Source: Erpobdella octoculata
Taxonomy: Eukaryota; Annelida; Clitellata; Hirudinida; Erpobdellidae
Direction of reading: 5' to 3'
DNA: 64,000 nucleotides
NCBI GenBank assembly: GCA_963978895.1
Contig: OZ022245.1
Coordinates: forward strand, 28,216,620 to 28,280,619
Position 1 is the first letter of the stretch; each line of letters opens with the position of its first letter. The position numbers and the translations under genes were made by a program. This document shows, one piece after another, positions 15,330 through 28,647 of this stretch. Below the pieces are notes generated by a model. It saw only the letters and a program-made list of their open reading frames with translations, did not search any database and was not told the origin of the DNA.

Positions 15330-18300
15330 TCAATCGATGAAAATTTTTATCTGATCTTCATAAACTGCAATGAGAAGCATAAGAGAAAGTCCAAGAGACA
15401 TTCCAGATACGTGGAGCAGCAGACGTTTCGTGTTTTTCATTTTTCCAAACAAACGCTTGGAGGAAGTGGCGACTGCTGTCGACCTCGGCTGCACGGATTC
15501 GTCTGCGCCGATGTCGCTGTTGAAGTCGACGTCTGGATTTGGTGGCTTCTCTTCTATGCCGTAGCTGCTTGTGATCTGAGGAAGCTGCAGCATAACAGAT
15601 GTCGGTTATTCATTCATTCTTTTTAATTTAGTCATTAATTTATCTTTAAAATTTCTTATCAACATATCCAAGTACTCATTTGAATAATTCTTTTTTAAAT
15701 CACTCTCCAACTTGAGAAAAATTCACCTACCATATCAACAAGAGCAATGTATATAAATATTCCTGCGGTCACACTGAACACCCAAGCGGTTATGGACTCT
15801 ATGTTGCCCAAGGCCACGCCCATCGCCGTCCCCATGAAGCAGAGAACCGAAGAGAGAAGATTGCAGATAAGAGCCTGTTTCATACTCATTCCGGATTTCA
15901 GGAGCACGGCAAAATCACCTGTGAATGATGAAAATGACGTGAAGGTTATGGTCATCATCTGAGGTGATTGATGCATGGACGTCATTTGGGGGACGTGACG
16001 TCATTTAGGGGGACGTGACGTCATTTGGGGGGAGCATGGAAATTGTTCGGAAAAAGTACCACTGACTACCACCACCCCTGTTATCAGTTTTTTTAGAAGA
16101 AAAATTAAAAGAGGGTTTCAAAAATATTTGGGAAAAATTGTTGGGTCTTGAGAACAACCATTGTTGCCCCCTTTCCCAAAGTTGTTGCTGAAATGACGTC
16201 CCTGGACTGATAAATTGACGTGATGTCTGTAAATAAATGTTTAAATTAAATATGCATATTGCTGACCTAGTTCGTGAGGCAATTCGTGGCATAGGACGGC
16301 AACCGTCGTGCTCAGACCAATTGGAAGGCCGTTTGAGAAAGAAGCTCCTATGAGATGATTATTGAGAAAAAAACAACCAATTAGATTAATTAATAAATAA
16401 TCACGTGGAGGCTATTAATAGCAAAAACGAAAAATAATTAAAAAATTTGAAGAAAAAAAAGATTTTTTAACCAACCAATAGCAAGGCCATCTGTAAAATT
16501 ATGCAGACCGTCTCCCATGATGACCATCCAAGCCACGGAAGCGATGGAGTTCGGAACTTCATGGGAATGTCCGTGGTGGTGATGATGATCTGCTTCGTGG
16601 TGGTGATGATGATGATGGTGGTCGTCGTGGAGAGGATCGATAGCGTCGCCGGGATGATGCTGGTGGTTGTCATGGAGATAATGGTCGTCATGGTAAAGCG
16701 GTTTAACTTCCTTGAGAGCCACGACGTTGCTGGTCTTGACGTCAGGATGTGAAAAAGAATCTGTTTTTGTTTTGTTTTTAACTGTAAAATAATTAAAATG
16801 AAACAAATGTGTAAAAACTATTTATTCCCACTTATATTAAACAATTACGTTTTTAATTTCTTCCAATGTCTAGGAAATATTTAAGATAAACAGAAGTTAG
16901 CTTATGACATGACAGGTTAAAGTGGGCTAAGAAAAAGTTAACAAACAACCGAAACCTTGAGGAAATCCAGTTTCGATTTCACTTTTGAGATGTACCATTT
17001 CTGTAGGATTTGCCAGGTATTCTACTTTCGTTTTCTTATCTTCTCCAATCGAGGCTTTCATGTGACGCTCCTCGGACATCTGCGATTTATTTATTTATTG
17101 TAAATAAATTTAAATAAAAACTACAACAAAATACTTAAATGTTAAAAATAATTATAATCAAATAGAAAAAATAAATAATAATAATAAAAAAACAATAATT
17201 AACAACCTCCTGCTTCCTTTTCTTGTGAGATTTAAAATCTGAAGAAATCCTGAGCACTCGTTCAAGGACAAAGAAGAACAAGATGGCACCGAAAGCCACC
17301 AGGCCGACCCATACGGGGTGTTTGTCATGGCCTCCCTCTTGGTGCCCCGCAGTCCCGTGGTTTTCTTCTTCCAGTTGGCTGTGGGAGTGTTTTTGGTCGT
17401 TGTGAGGTATCATGGCCTGTATGTATGAAAAAAGTCCTATAGTTTTTACTTAAGATTAACAAAAACATATGGATGATGATGATGATGATGATGACGACGA
17501 AGACGAAGACGATGATGATGATGTTTCCATTCGTAAGACATGATATGCAGTTATTTAGTACCGCACAATAACTTGACATAACATAATCAAATCAAGCTAT
17601 GTAACTTAGCTTTTTACATGTACATGAGTTTGTGTAAACAAACCTGTTCTGCTTATTGTTGTCCATTACACGTGTGTGTGCGCGTGTGTGTAAGTGTGTG
17701 TAAGTGTGCGTGTATGTATGTATGTATGTATGTATTTTGTAGGTACGTTTTCTAGGGGGGGGGTGAGGTATGCGGTGTACATGAAGTTTTTATGCAAAGC
17801 CGTCTGGCCAAAATGACAATATTTAATACATGTCGTGATACTGTCCTGTCTCCGCTCACTCCCACTGAAGGAGAAGAAAGAGGAAGATGTAAAGCATGGC
17901 AGCCCCCCCCCCCCGATCCTCACGAATCGTGGAGCTTGTCCAACAGCCCCTGACATGAAAAACCCCTAAATCCTACGTTTTTTTATTTATTGCAATTACT
18001 TGTAAACATGTCTTATGGATATCCGATTTTCAGTACAATTTGACACAATTGGCCCCGGCCGTATTGTCTGCAGAGAGTCAATTTCGGGGTCTATGACAGT
18101 TGATGAATGCATCAATGTTACGGTTGTTAGTTAGTAGAAACGAGGTCGCCAGAGAAATAGTTAGAATGACATGTCAGAAATAGTCTGACTCGGTGTTCTG
18201 TCGTTCATGATAAAACGTTTTATATGAAAGTTGAGATGGGCCGAGTTGAGAGGTTGAAAAATAAGGAGACACAAAGTAATAAAGCATGAAGTTTACACCT

Positions 18301-21300
18301 AAGTCCGTCTTGTAAAAAAATACAATATACCTACATGTCTAGATACTGTCTCATCTCCACTCACTCCCACAGAAGGAGAAGAAATAGAAGAATATTATCT
18401 ATAAATATATGGAAAACAAACAGTTAGACTGACAGGATGAAGAGTACGAAGACACAAAGCATTGAAGCAGAAGTTTGCACCTAAGTCCGTTTTGTCAAAA
18501 ATACAATATACATGTCATGAGGCTGTCTCTCATCTCCACTCATTTTCACAGAAGGAGAAGAAAAAGAAAAATCTTCACTCTAGTTTAAAGAAAGTTGAGA
18601 TGGGCCTAGTTGAGAAGTTGAACAATAAGGAGACACAAAGTATTTAAGCATGAAGTTTGCACCTAAGTCCATTTTTCAAAAATACAATATACATGTCGCG
18701 ATACTGTCTCATCTCCACTCACTCCCACAGGAGAAGAAATGTCAAAAATTCTTCACTGTAGTTGTGGTGAATAGTTAGACTGACAGTTCTGAATAGTCTG
18801 ATTCAATGATCTGTCGTTTAGGACAAATTAAGTTTAAATAGAAATATGAGACGGGCTGAATGGAGAGGTTGAAAAATAAGACACAAAATATTAAAGTTAA
18901 ACTTATTTATTTATTTATTTATTAAATTATTTATTCATCAGTAAACATCAACTTACGTGGGGTAACAAGTGGAGAAGAGCATCGGCAGTGAGAGTTCCGA
19001 CTGCCAGTGAGATGAGAAATTGGACAAGGTGGTGGTAGAAGGCACAGTTGGCTATCGCTGGAATGAGAGCCACAACCAAGAAGCCAGCCAGACTGATTAC
19101 TCCAACTGCTGCAAACGCTCCGAACCAAGCTGAAATTTTGAGAAAATTGGCTTTCAATGTAAATCTATCTCACGTGGGTAGTAGTTTGTTGAAATGTCTT
19201 TCTTGAAACAATTTTTGTCATACATTTATAAATTATGCTGAGGCGATCCATTGGCGGTTTCGGGCTTTTTATTTATAGAGTTAAAAAATAATTTATATAT
19301 TTAATTAATTAACCTAATTTTATTCTCGAGTTAAACCACGATTAACAGCAGTATTCAAATCAATAAAACTCACGATTCAGATGGAAGGCTGTTTTCTTCA
19401 TCTCTTCACTCCGTCCATCATCGTCGTCAGCTGATGAACCGGCATGCAGATGATGACCTTTAGTGTGCTGCTTCCTGCTGTGACAAACGTGCTGATCTAG
19501 TTGGTACACCAATGCCGGACACAATAACAGAAATTCAGTCGTGTCCATACCGTCGGAGTGTACGTGGAAAGTTCTCCAGATTTCTTGTGCCGACAGACAG
19601 GACACGCTTTTTTCAGTCGTCTGCATCATCATAATAATAATAATAAACGTTGATTTTGTCACTTTACACAATTTCTGAATGTATTATTCTATTTCTGAAA
19701 AATAGATTTCACGTATATAAAGAAAAAAAACAAAATAATTTTACTCGACACACTTTAGCGAAATTAAATAGGTGAATTGAAATGTAAATCTGTTTTTTTT
19801 ATGACTCTTGAAACTTCATCTTTCAAGTGTGCCATGGGGTGCCCATGCGTGTAATAACAGCAATTGAGAATGCAAATTAAATTATTTTGAATTCCCAAAG
19901 AAATCATTTTTTCAACTGTCAGCAGCATTCTTGGTATACTTCGAGGAAACCTTACGACTGTGATCCATGAATAGGATAATTTTACCTTTGGATTCTTTCT
20001 CTTTGGACTTATGTTCATTTTATTTGTTATTAATCAAATGTCAAACATCTGTATTTAAAAAAAAAATAAGAAATTAGAAAAAAAATACAAGCTCCCATTG
20101 GCTATTGGATCAAAATTTCTGACTATCGCAAAAACAACAGCATCTGAAGACATATTACTTATGAATAAAATTTTTGTTTTCTGTTCATAACTTGATCAGC
20201 ATAATACAAATCTCGTTTGCAATGACGAATGTTTTGCATTCTTCTCCAGCGCTTCTTATTGCCTTTTAGGTCTTTGTTTACTTTGTTTACATCTCCTAAT
20301 TATCGTTTAGTCGTTTGTTTTGATTTTGAAAAAGTTTGCCAAATGACGAGACAAGAATCGTTATTTATTATGAAACGAAATATTGTTAGAAACGGTCGGT
20401 CGATGATCCGTGATGTTACGCTTCGATTGCTTGCAATACCGTTGGTATTCGTCGTATACCGTTATTATTATTGCTTTCATTTTGAAAATTCTAAAGAGCT
20501 GAGTTGACCTCGCTCAAGTTTTTGCACCGTGGGTCAAATATTAACCCGCTGATGACCCTACTTGCAGACATTTTATGTTTTCGTCACTGCAGCGAGGGTC
20601 TGACTTATGGTTGATGTCAACGTTTTTAGCTGGTTTTTTTATGATTTCAGAGAGTACTGCTGCGAGTTCAAAAAATAGTTCTGTTGTTTCTCGGAATAAA
20701 AGCAGACGCGTCTGGGTTGAAACTTAAATATTTGGTTTTTTCTCGTTTTTATAATTAGTTCTGGGACGATTGGTCAGTAAAAAGTAAAACGCTAATTAAT
20801 TAACATTCAGCTATGCAACTTACTTTGCATAACTATTTTTGATTTCATACAAAACTTTCTAGACAGGAAGTTTTTAAGAAATTGCCAAGGTCACAAATGA
20901 AAATCGTAAAGACATATTTCTGGTCCTTATCGCGGTGCAGAGAGGAAATTTACCTTATTTCTTTTAACTCCTTTGTGTTCTTCTACGTCAGGGATCAGAA
21001 CCCCACGACTATTGGTCTTATTGTCCATGCCCTGCCGACCCTGAATTGTACCCGTCTTGTTGCTCGAAAAGACCACATTGCCTTGGCGAGGTTCTGGCTC
21101 GTGAGAGCCGCCGTGTTTATCGTGGTCGTGCGAGTCGTAGCTGTTGTCTTGCGAGTCGTGGCTATGGTCGTGGCTGTGGTTGTGCTCGATTTCATCTTCA
21201 TGATTGTCCTTGGTATTTGTGGGGTGGTGGATGTGGTCGTCGTGGAATTCAACAAAATGTCCGTCGTCGTTCACGTGAGACTGGAGGGCGTGTCCGAACG

Positions 21301-22460
21301 ATGCTGCCCTGCCGAGCCCGAGGTTGGCCAAGAAGTGTTCCAGGCCTTCGAAGGTCATGACCCCTCCGCGGCCGTATTTGTTGAAAAGATGGCGGAGATA
21401 TCCGGAAGAGCCTGCCTCCTAAATTTAAAATGGAAGATTCAATTGCTAACATACATACATACATACATACATACATACATACATACATACATACATACAT
21501 ACATACATACATACATACATACATACATACATACATACATACATACATACATACATACATACCGACTTAGGAAATTATGTATGTAGATAATAGAAAGACA
21601 AATAAATAAAATCTCAAAAAAACATTAGAATTAGTTCATGGTTCGATCTACCTGAAGAATACTAGGGTTCTTCAAATGATGTTCGCCAGTCAAGTAGGCA
21701 AGCGAACGTCGATCAAACTAATTAGTTAACGTATTTACCGGAATTAATCAGTATAAAAGGTTTTAAATTTAAGCATTATATTAGAGTTTTAATAATCTAA
21801 TTGGCTCGTGACAAGTTATATCCTAGGCTTGTCGGTCCCTCATGATGATGAAGAACGTGACTCTAAGTACTTATCAGGGCGCCTAAAGTGGAGCAAACTG
21901 GTTTTTTATCGAGTCGTGCAAACTTTAATTTTTATATATAAACCACTATGTCGATATCCATTTTTTAAAAACAACAATTAAACCTGGAAAACAACAGCAC
22001 AAGCTGCTCCTGAAATTACTGGGAAAGCTTTTTTTCTCAAAGCCGTTCCTTACTAACGCATTAACTTTTGCTTTTTTGGATTTTATATATTAACGTTATC
22101 CAAAAGTGATTAGTGGAAATGATGACGGTATCGTAATTTATATTGAAAATAAATACGTGCTTCAAACATTTAAAACCTTGAAATTAAATACCATATTCTT
22201 CAGTACATTAAGTAAGACAAGCGAAAAAATAACTATATAAAGCAATCAAATCTTTGTGCGTTGAAAGAACGCCATGAACCATGAACTTTGAGGGAAGATA
22301 ATATTTTAAAGGTATAATTTCAACAAACCGTCTCCTCGTCTACCAGGCTGGAATCTTTTTTGTCGGTGCTGTTCGAATGGGCGTCGGCTAGCCGAACTGC
22401 AGTAGCCATGGCAACGAAGAATAGAGTCAACAGCTTTAGCTTGTCCGCCATCATCATCAT
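15330..22460 (-). CDS. LIV-1 family zinc transporter (ZIP6/ZIP10-like)
   Basis: Ten minus-strand exons join in frame: 22460-22329, 21418-20954, 19620-19374, 19129-18957, 17416-17207, 17079-16956, 16781-16476, 16347-16267, 15918-15731 and 15584-15330. They encode 726 residues. The protein imports zinc into the cytosol. A signal peptide ([13 protein letters not shown]) leads into a His-rich ectodomain with the family block [19 protein letters not shown] and then [18 protein letters not shown]. Transmembrane segments follow, with [15 protein letters not shown] cytosolic loop carries two runs of His. The zinc-binding helices read [14 protein letters not shown] (about 543-552) and [14 protein letters not shown] (about 572-585). 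The C-terminal segment ends [17 protein letters not shown]. Intron 1 carries a CATA microsatellite and intron 4 a tandem array. A SLC39A6 versus SLC39A10 assignment needs a tree. Confidence 0.93.
17462..17523. repeat. GAT/GAC triplet microsatellite
   Basis: An imperfect GAT/GAC triplet run in an intron of the zinc transporter. It is non-coding. Confidence 0.85.
17795..18900. repeat. Diverged tandem repeats in transporter intron 4
   Basis: Blocks containing CACTCCCACAGAAGGAGAAG recur at about 17860, 18361, 18539 and 18719. Each is accompanied by AAGTTGAGATGGGCC-like and ACACAAAGTA-like segments. Units are roughly 170-250 bp with indels. The array is non-coding and lies wholly in the intron between 18957 and 17416. 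Confidence 0.75.
21451..21560. repeat. (CATA)n microsatellite
   Basis: An uninterrupted run of about 27 CATA units in intron 1 of the zinc transporter. It gives spurious open frames on both strands. Confidence 0.98.
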
Positions 22461-23848
22461 CTTGGTGGTCGGTTGCAGTAGTCACAGCACAGTTGTAGAA
22501 GAAGTTGAACGATGGTCTAGAAGAAAAAGCTATGTAGGTTGAATTCTTAATTGGTCAGTCATAAAGAAACAATGGGAAATCAAAAAGTATCAATTGATTC
22601 TCTAACAATGGTTTGATGGGTAATTATAACACCAACGAGTCCACGGGGAGAAGATGTCCATTTGGTGATTTTTGGTTTGGAATGTTAAACCAGAACCCAT
22701 TCCCATACTATCAAAATACCAGTATACTGTCATCATCTATTAAATATACCTAATTTTAAACATATTTTTAAATGAACCGGTCATAACCAACCATGTAAAA
22801 CCTTTCTAACCAGGTAAGATTTGTTGATACAACCAGAAAAGACCTCGATTTTGTCCCTTTTTTGTAAAAAAAAAAGCTTGTTTACATTCTTGTCGTCGGC
22901 AATTCAAACATACGTACAAACTCATACCGCTGTATAAACACATTATAGATCAAAAACTGATGAATATATTGCTAATTATGTAGGTGTATACACTACTCTA
23001 CAAAACAGCATGTGTGATAGTGCTGCATATTGATTGTTGTGTGTATGAGCGCACATTTTGAAGCGGGCACGTGTTCTGAATTAATAACAAAAATCGAAAA
23101 TAATAATAATAACCATTACTATCAAAATTATTCTCTCTGTATTGCTAAACTCGAAAAATAAACAGAGATCATTCAGGACCAGGGATGTCAAGGTCACAAC
23201 AGACAGCTGACTGCTGTACGTTGTTTGCTTGCTTGTTTAAAAATTCTTAAAAATTAAATTCCTGGCAATGATCACTCGCAGTCCCCTGCAAGTCGCTTTT
23301 CTGCTTTGGACTTTGGCATCATGTCGAAACCGGTGTTGAACATGTTTTAACTAAGTTTGATTATCGTGGGCAACCTCAGGCTCATGACAGAGGGGAAAAA
23401 AAGACGTTGACATTGATGATGATGACGATGACGACAGTTCTAGTGATATAAGTAAAAATGATCTGTGATTTTGTCATGCAATATCTATCAAAGAGCTGAA
23501 TGAGTTGCACTAAGTAAACATAAAGGATGTATTTAATAAATAATAAAAAAAACCAGCTAACCTTTAATTTGTTCTGCAAGTCTTTGACGAAGAAGTCTCA
23601 GCCGCGGAAGAAATCTGATCTGATTGACTCTGGATTAACCAATCAGCACATCACTTTTTTTTATTCTTCGTTTCTTCCTCTTTCTTTCTGTCGTTCTTGG
23701 ATGACAATCGATTATTTAAGTTTCAATTGATTTCTATCTAACTTTTTTTTTTAGTTATAATTTCAAGTCAAAGCAAATCTTTTCAGCAACTTTTCCTGAG
23801 TTTCGTCAGCCCGTATCAAAGAGTGTGCTAAGTCGCATGACGGGGGAC

Positions 23849-24056
<208 letters not shown>

Positions 24057-24702
24057 GTGTATGTTTGTGTGTGAGTGATCTAAATTATATAGACGATGTA
24101 AGTCAAATCTTCTATAATAGGTCCAACTTTAGAGAGGCAGCACTTTCATGACTGCGACTATGGATGTGTGCAAAACTCCACGTGTTCAAATGCACACTTA
24201 CAGAATGAAAGATTTACCGAAAATAAGAAAAGAGAAAGAGAATGGGAAAATGGGAGAAAAGGAGATCACAAAATTACCTGTCAACAGAGGTGTTATGTAT
24301 TAATAATAAAGATGATGATAATTATTTAGTTATTGATTTGATATTGTTAGTAATTGATAGTGTAATTATAGTAGTTGTGACTTCTTCAATTCTGAGTGCA
24401 ACATATTTAATATTTAATATCTTCCGAAGTCGTTAGTTGCTTGCAGTATACTTGTATACTTGACTTGATCAAATTGACACCACTCAATGACAATAAGGAT
24501 AATTAATTACGAGGACGATGATAATGATGTCAATGATGAAGATGACGATGATGAAGATGAAGACCCTGACGATGATGAGGATGATGACGATGACGATGCT
24601 GATTGGAATAAAATGATTACTGGTTTTTAACCTAATACTTTGAATCAATAAAGGTTTTGCGTTCTTAGGAACCTTTAATCCGTTTTGTTCACTTTTCTTC
24701 AT

Positions 24703-24706
<4 letters not shown>

Positions 24707-24763
<57 letters not shown>

Positions 24764-24931
24764 TAAAAATATACTGAAGGTTATCTGCAACGTGACATAT
24801 TATATTGATAGCAACATACTTGCTTATCATTGCTTCCGCATCCAGATTATGTTTGCCTTCTGCCACTCTGGATGGAGTAGACAAATGTAAACGGAATTTT
24901 GAACTTTCTTCGACTTGCTCTCTCTTTCTCT

Positions 24932-24990
<59 letters not shown>

Positions 24991-25191
24991 TCTTTCTTTC
25001 TTCCTCATTCTCTTTTTCTCTTATTGAATGAAATTCTTATAAACCAAAAGAAGCAATTCTGCTTAAGAGTCATGTTCGGTCGGGATGATGATGGGGGATG
25101 TTGGAGGGAGAGGGGGGGTTAAGCCGACGAGGAAGTATGCAACTGAATATTCGGATTTTTTGCTGTCAAAAAATTATGTAGAGAAAGAGAG

Positions 25192-25265
<74 letters not shown>
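24707..25265. repeat. Cluster of (CT)n, (CT)n and (GA)n tracts
   Basis: Two CT runs (24707-24758 and 24941-24990) are followed by a GA run (25197-25265) on the same strand, so the CT and GA tracts are complementary to each other. The sequence between them is unremarkable. Confidence 0.95.
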
Positions 25266-26291
25266 GCGACAGATAAACCTTCGATACTTTGTAAATATAA
25301 AGTTCTATATATTTTTAAGAATAATTTGTTTTTTTACACACTAGTGCTTTAAGTCTGAATATAAGAAATAACCCAAGTATTTCGTGTCACAGATCATGTT
25401 TCTTTTTATTCCACCTACGGAACTCAAACTAGCCAAGCGTTGCGAAGTTTTCTTGGAAATAAAATAGATGACAATAAATCAGACGCGACGGAAATAGTTA
25501 AGAGGGATGTGCATGCTTCTCACAATAAAGAATAAAGAATAAATAAAATTTCTATGTCAATATTATGTCAAAGTGTTTGGCAATATAGGACGTCGAGTGC
25601 ACAAACAGGATTTATTTTCAAAGGGTTTTTTTATTTGTCAAAAAAAGTTATTTCCATGTAAGTCAGTTGTACTCTTCGAAGAATATAAAAATTTTATTTA
25701 TTTTTAATTTCGAACTATTTTCACAATAATAATAATAAATCAATTGATCATGCTAACTACCACACCACGTACATACGTAACTATAATATGTTTAGTAAAC
25801 ATTAGCTTTTTTATTTATATTTCATGCAATTCATTATCCTACATGATGACTTTAGTACTAACTTTTTAAGTCGCTATTCATAAAAAGGTAAAGTGTGGCT
25901 GAAGTTTAAAGAGAATTGGGGTCAAAATATATAAATGCGGTTTTAAAGTTTTTATAATAAACGAATATACTACTCATAATTCATAAATTTCGTGACAAAC
26001 AGACAATCTGACCTATTTAAATATCAAATAATTGGTGTATAAAATTCAGATGGAGGCCACTGTGGTAGCTGGTGGTTACTTGACTCCCTCTGTAGTTACT
26101 GAGTTAAATAGGTGCCTAATATTTTAAAGGACATAAGTTCACTTTGGGTGCTGTCATAAAAATTTCAATTTACACAACGAAATAATCACCCAATGGAAGA
26201 AAGAGTATAATAAAGCAAACCTGATTTGTACCTTTAAAAAATCTTTACTACTTGAAAATATTCAAAAAAAACTACTTTTAGCGTCTTTGAC

Positions 26292-28647
26292 ATGACGACG
26301 ACGACGAAGAGCGGAAGTGTTCCGGAGTGCGCCGGTTGTTTCGTGAGTTTAACGGGTAGCAAGTACGTGAAACACGAGAGCAGGTCATACTGCGTGTCCT
26401 GCTTCGAGAAAGAGTTCGCCAAGCGCTGTGCCTCTTGCGGAAAACTTATTAGCGTCGATCAGAGAGTTAGTTTTTAAGTAGATTAATTTATTATTCTATA
26501 ATATAAAACATTGTGCATAAAAAAGCTTGGAATTTCATAAGTTATTCAGCTTAAATTTTAGTTACGGCAACCTGAATGGGGGTTGTCCATACCACATGCG
26601 CATGGATCTTGAATGACCATCCATTTAATAAGTCCGTCACACAATCGCCAAAGAGTTGAAACAATTTATCAATAAATGAAGCATTGATACTTACAACTTC
26701 AAGTTATATTGTTTCTTCACCATTTTTAATTTTTCATATAGGAGGTAATGTTTAAAGATAGCTATCACCACGACACCTGTTTCACCTGTACAAAGTGTGG
26801 AGCAGCTCTAGTCGAGAAGCCGTTTGCTTTTAAGAATAAAAACTTTTTCTGTCTGTCCTGCTACGACAGGATGTCTCTTTCCAAATGTCACAAATGCGGT
26901 CTGAGTTTCGAAGATGGCGAGTTTCTAATTTGATACTTACCCATATGATAGTCTAAATTACTTAATAACTAGGTATTGTACCTACTCAAAATTGTGGACA
27001 TGATGTTAATTCTTCATCAGCAACTGCATTAATTGCTACCGCAAATTTATGGACAGTTTGAAATTCATTTTTTAACAGTTGTCGTAATCAAAAAAATTTT
27101 TGTAGGCTGTAATAATATTAACGTCACTGTCTTTTAACAATATACTTAACAAATTGGTATATCCCAATATGTATATGATTTTTTTGAAATCAATGATAAA
27201 TTAATAAAAAAAAAGAAAGAGGGACGCGCCGGTACGGTGCTCCGAAATGGCCACTGAAATGAAAAGGTCCCAATGTGAACGTATGTGGATGAGAATAGGC
27301 GATATTATAGGACCACGTGTGAACTTCATTTAAACAAATAAAGTATCTTATACAAACTTAAAATTACTTCCACGGCACTTATTAATTCGCCTCTTTTTGT
27401 CTCACAACTGAATTAAAGGTCAAACAACTTACGAATTTGCCGGCAAACATTGGCACGACAAGTGCTTCCAGTGTAGATACTGTCAGTGCCTCATCGAGTC
27501 TGCCACGTTCGTTCCTCAAGAGGATGACATGCGAGCATGTATTTCTTGTTACGAAAAACACTGTGCCTTGAAGTGCTCCATGTGCTGCAAGGTAGGTACC
27601 ATCCATGTGCGGCAAGGTATATGGCTACTTGCGTCGAGGTTCAGAAAAAGTTCAAGTTCAAAAATGAAACACTTGAATTATGACCTTGTGGGCTGGAACT
27701 GATATCAAATATTTGTATAAATGTAACTCATTGATAAAATTATTCATCGCCCTTCCAATGTTATAAGATCTTGTGATTATTCCAGGTAAACTAGGCTCTT
27801 TTAGCTTAACAATTTATACAATTTTTTGGGATGTCTCAGAAAACACTCTGCAAAGTTCTTATATTTTAATCAAATTGATTTGATTATTACAATCTTTTAA
27901 TGAAACTTATTAATATATATGTCAATAAATCCATTTTTATCAACATGTACTTTCCTTATTTCCTTTCATCTTATAGGTTAGAAATTTGCATTAAATCGCT
28001 AGGTGGCACTACAATTGTCACTAATTAGTTTGCGTAAATTTTTGACTGATACAATATCAACCATTCTAGACAATACCATTTTAATTTCTACATTCTCTAA
28101 TTTACATGCACACACACACACACAGATAATCACTAAAGAAGGCCTGAAAATGAACGACACACTATGGCACTGCTCCTGTTTCAATTGCAGCGTCTGCAAC
28201 GCGTCGCTAACAAATGCCAAGTTTGCCTTTAGAGATAAGGTGCTCTACTGTCAGAACTGCTACATGGACAGATTCTCCAGAAAGTGTACACTATGCAACA
28301 AACCCATAACAGGTTATAATCCTATGCATACACGTAGATATATAGACACTCGTATCTGAGACTTTTAATACACTAATTAGATATTCACGACTACAAGACG
28401 AAGCTGGATTAAAACAGATAAGTATTGTTGGTTCATTGAAAAGCTTTATTATGGCTTATCAGAACATCTTACACAATATATTTTAATACCTCCAGGAGAA
28501 GCTGAAAAACGTTATATCTCCTTCGAAGACAAAAGCTGGCATTGCGGCTGTTTCGAGTGCTCTCAATGCCAAAGTTCTCTTGTCGGAAAAGGTTTCATTA
28601 CGACCGGTGACAAGATCCTATGCCCGACATGCGCCAAGAACATTTAA
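26292..28647 (+). CDS. FHL: Four-and-a-half LIM domain protein (FHL)
   Basis: Five exons join in frame: 26292-26465, 26742-26916, 27419-27591, 28126-28312 and 28496-28647. They encode 286 residues (human FHL2 has 279). FHL proteins are scaffolds made only of zinc-binding LIM domains, acting at the cytoskeleton, focal contacts and in transcription. The N-terminal half-LIM (CAGC...YCVSC) is followed by four full LIM domains with regular Cys/His pairs, such as YHHDTCFTCTKCGAALVEKP and HWHDKCFQCRYCQCLIES. The third and fourth follow as LWHCSCFNCSVCNASLT and SWHCGCFECSQCQSSLVG, and the protein ends CPTCAKNI as in the family. Each exon carries about one domain. Intron 2 has no GT donor in the required phase; a GC donor (GCGAGT at 26917) restores the frame exactly. 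Confidence 0.95.

Noticed and set aside
16467..16752. Thr/Ile-rich and Val/Met-rich ORFs around 16.5 kb
   Set aside because: Alternative frames of the His-rich loop exon of the zinc transporter.
19764..20018. 84-residue minus-strand ORF in a zinc transporter intron, considered as an extra exon
   Set aside because: The flanking exons already join in phase, and the peptide matches nothing in LIV-1 transporters.
20882..21586. Plus-strand 234-residue ORF with repeated TYIH and valine-rich segment
   Set aside because: It is antisense to a real zinc transporter exon and then reads through the CATA microsatellite.
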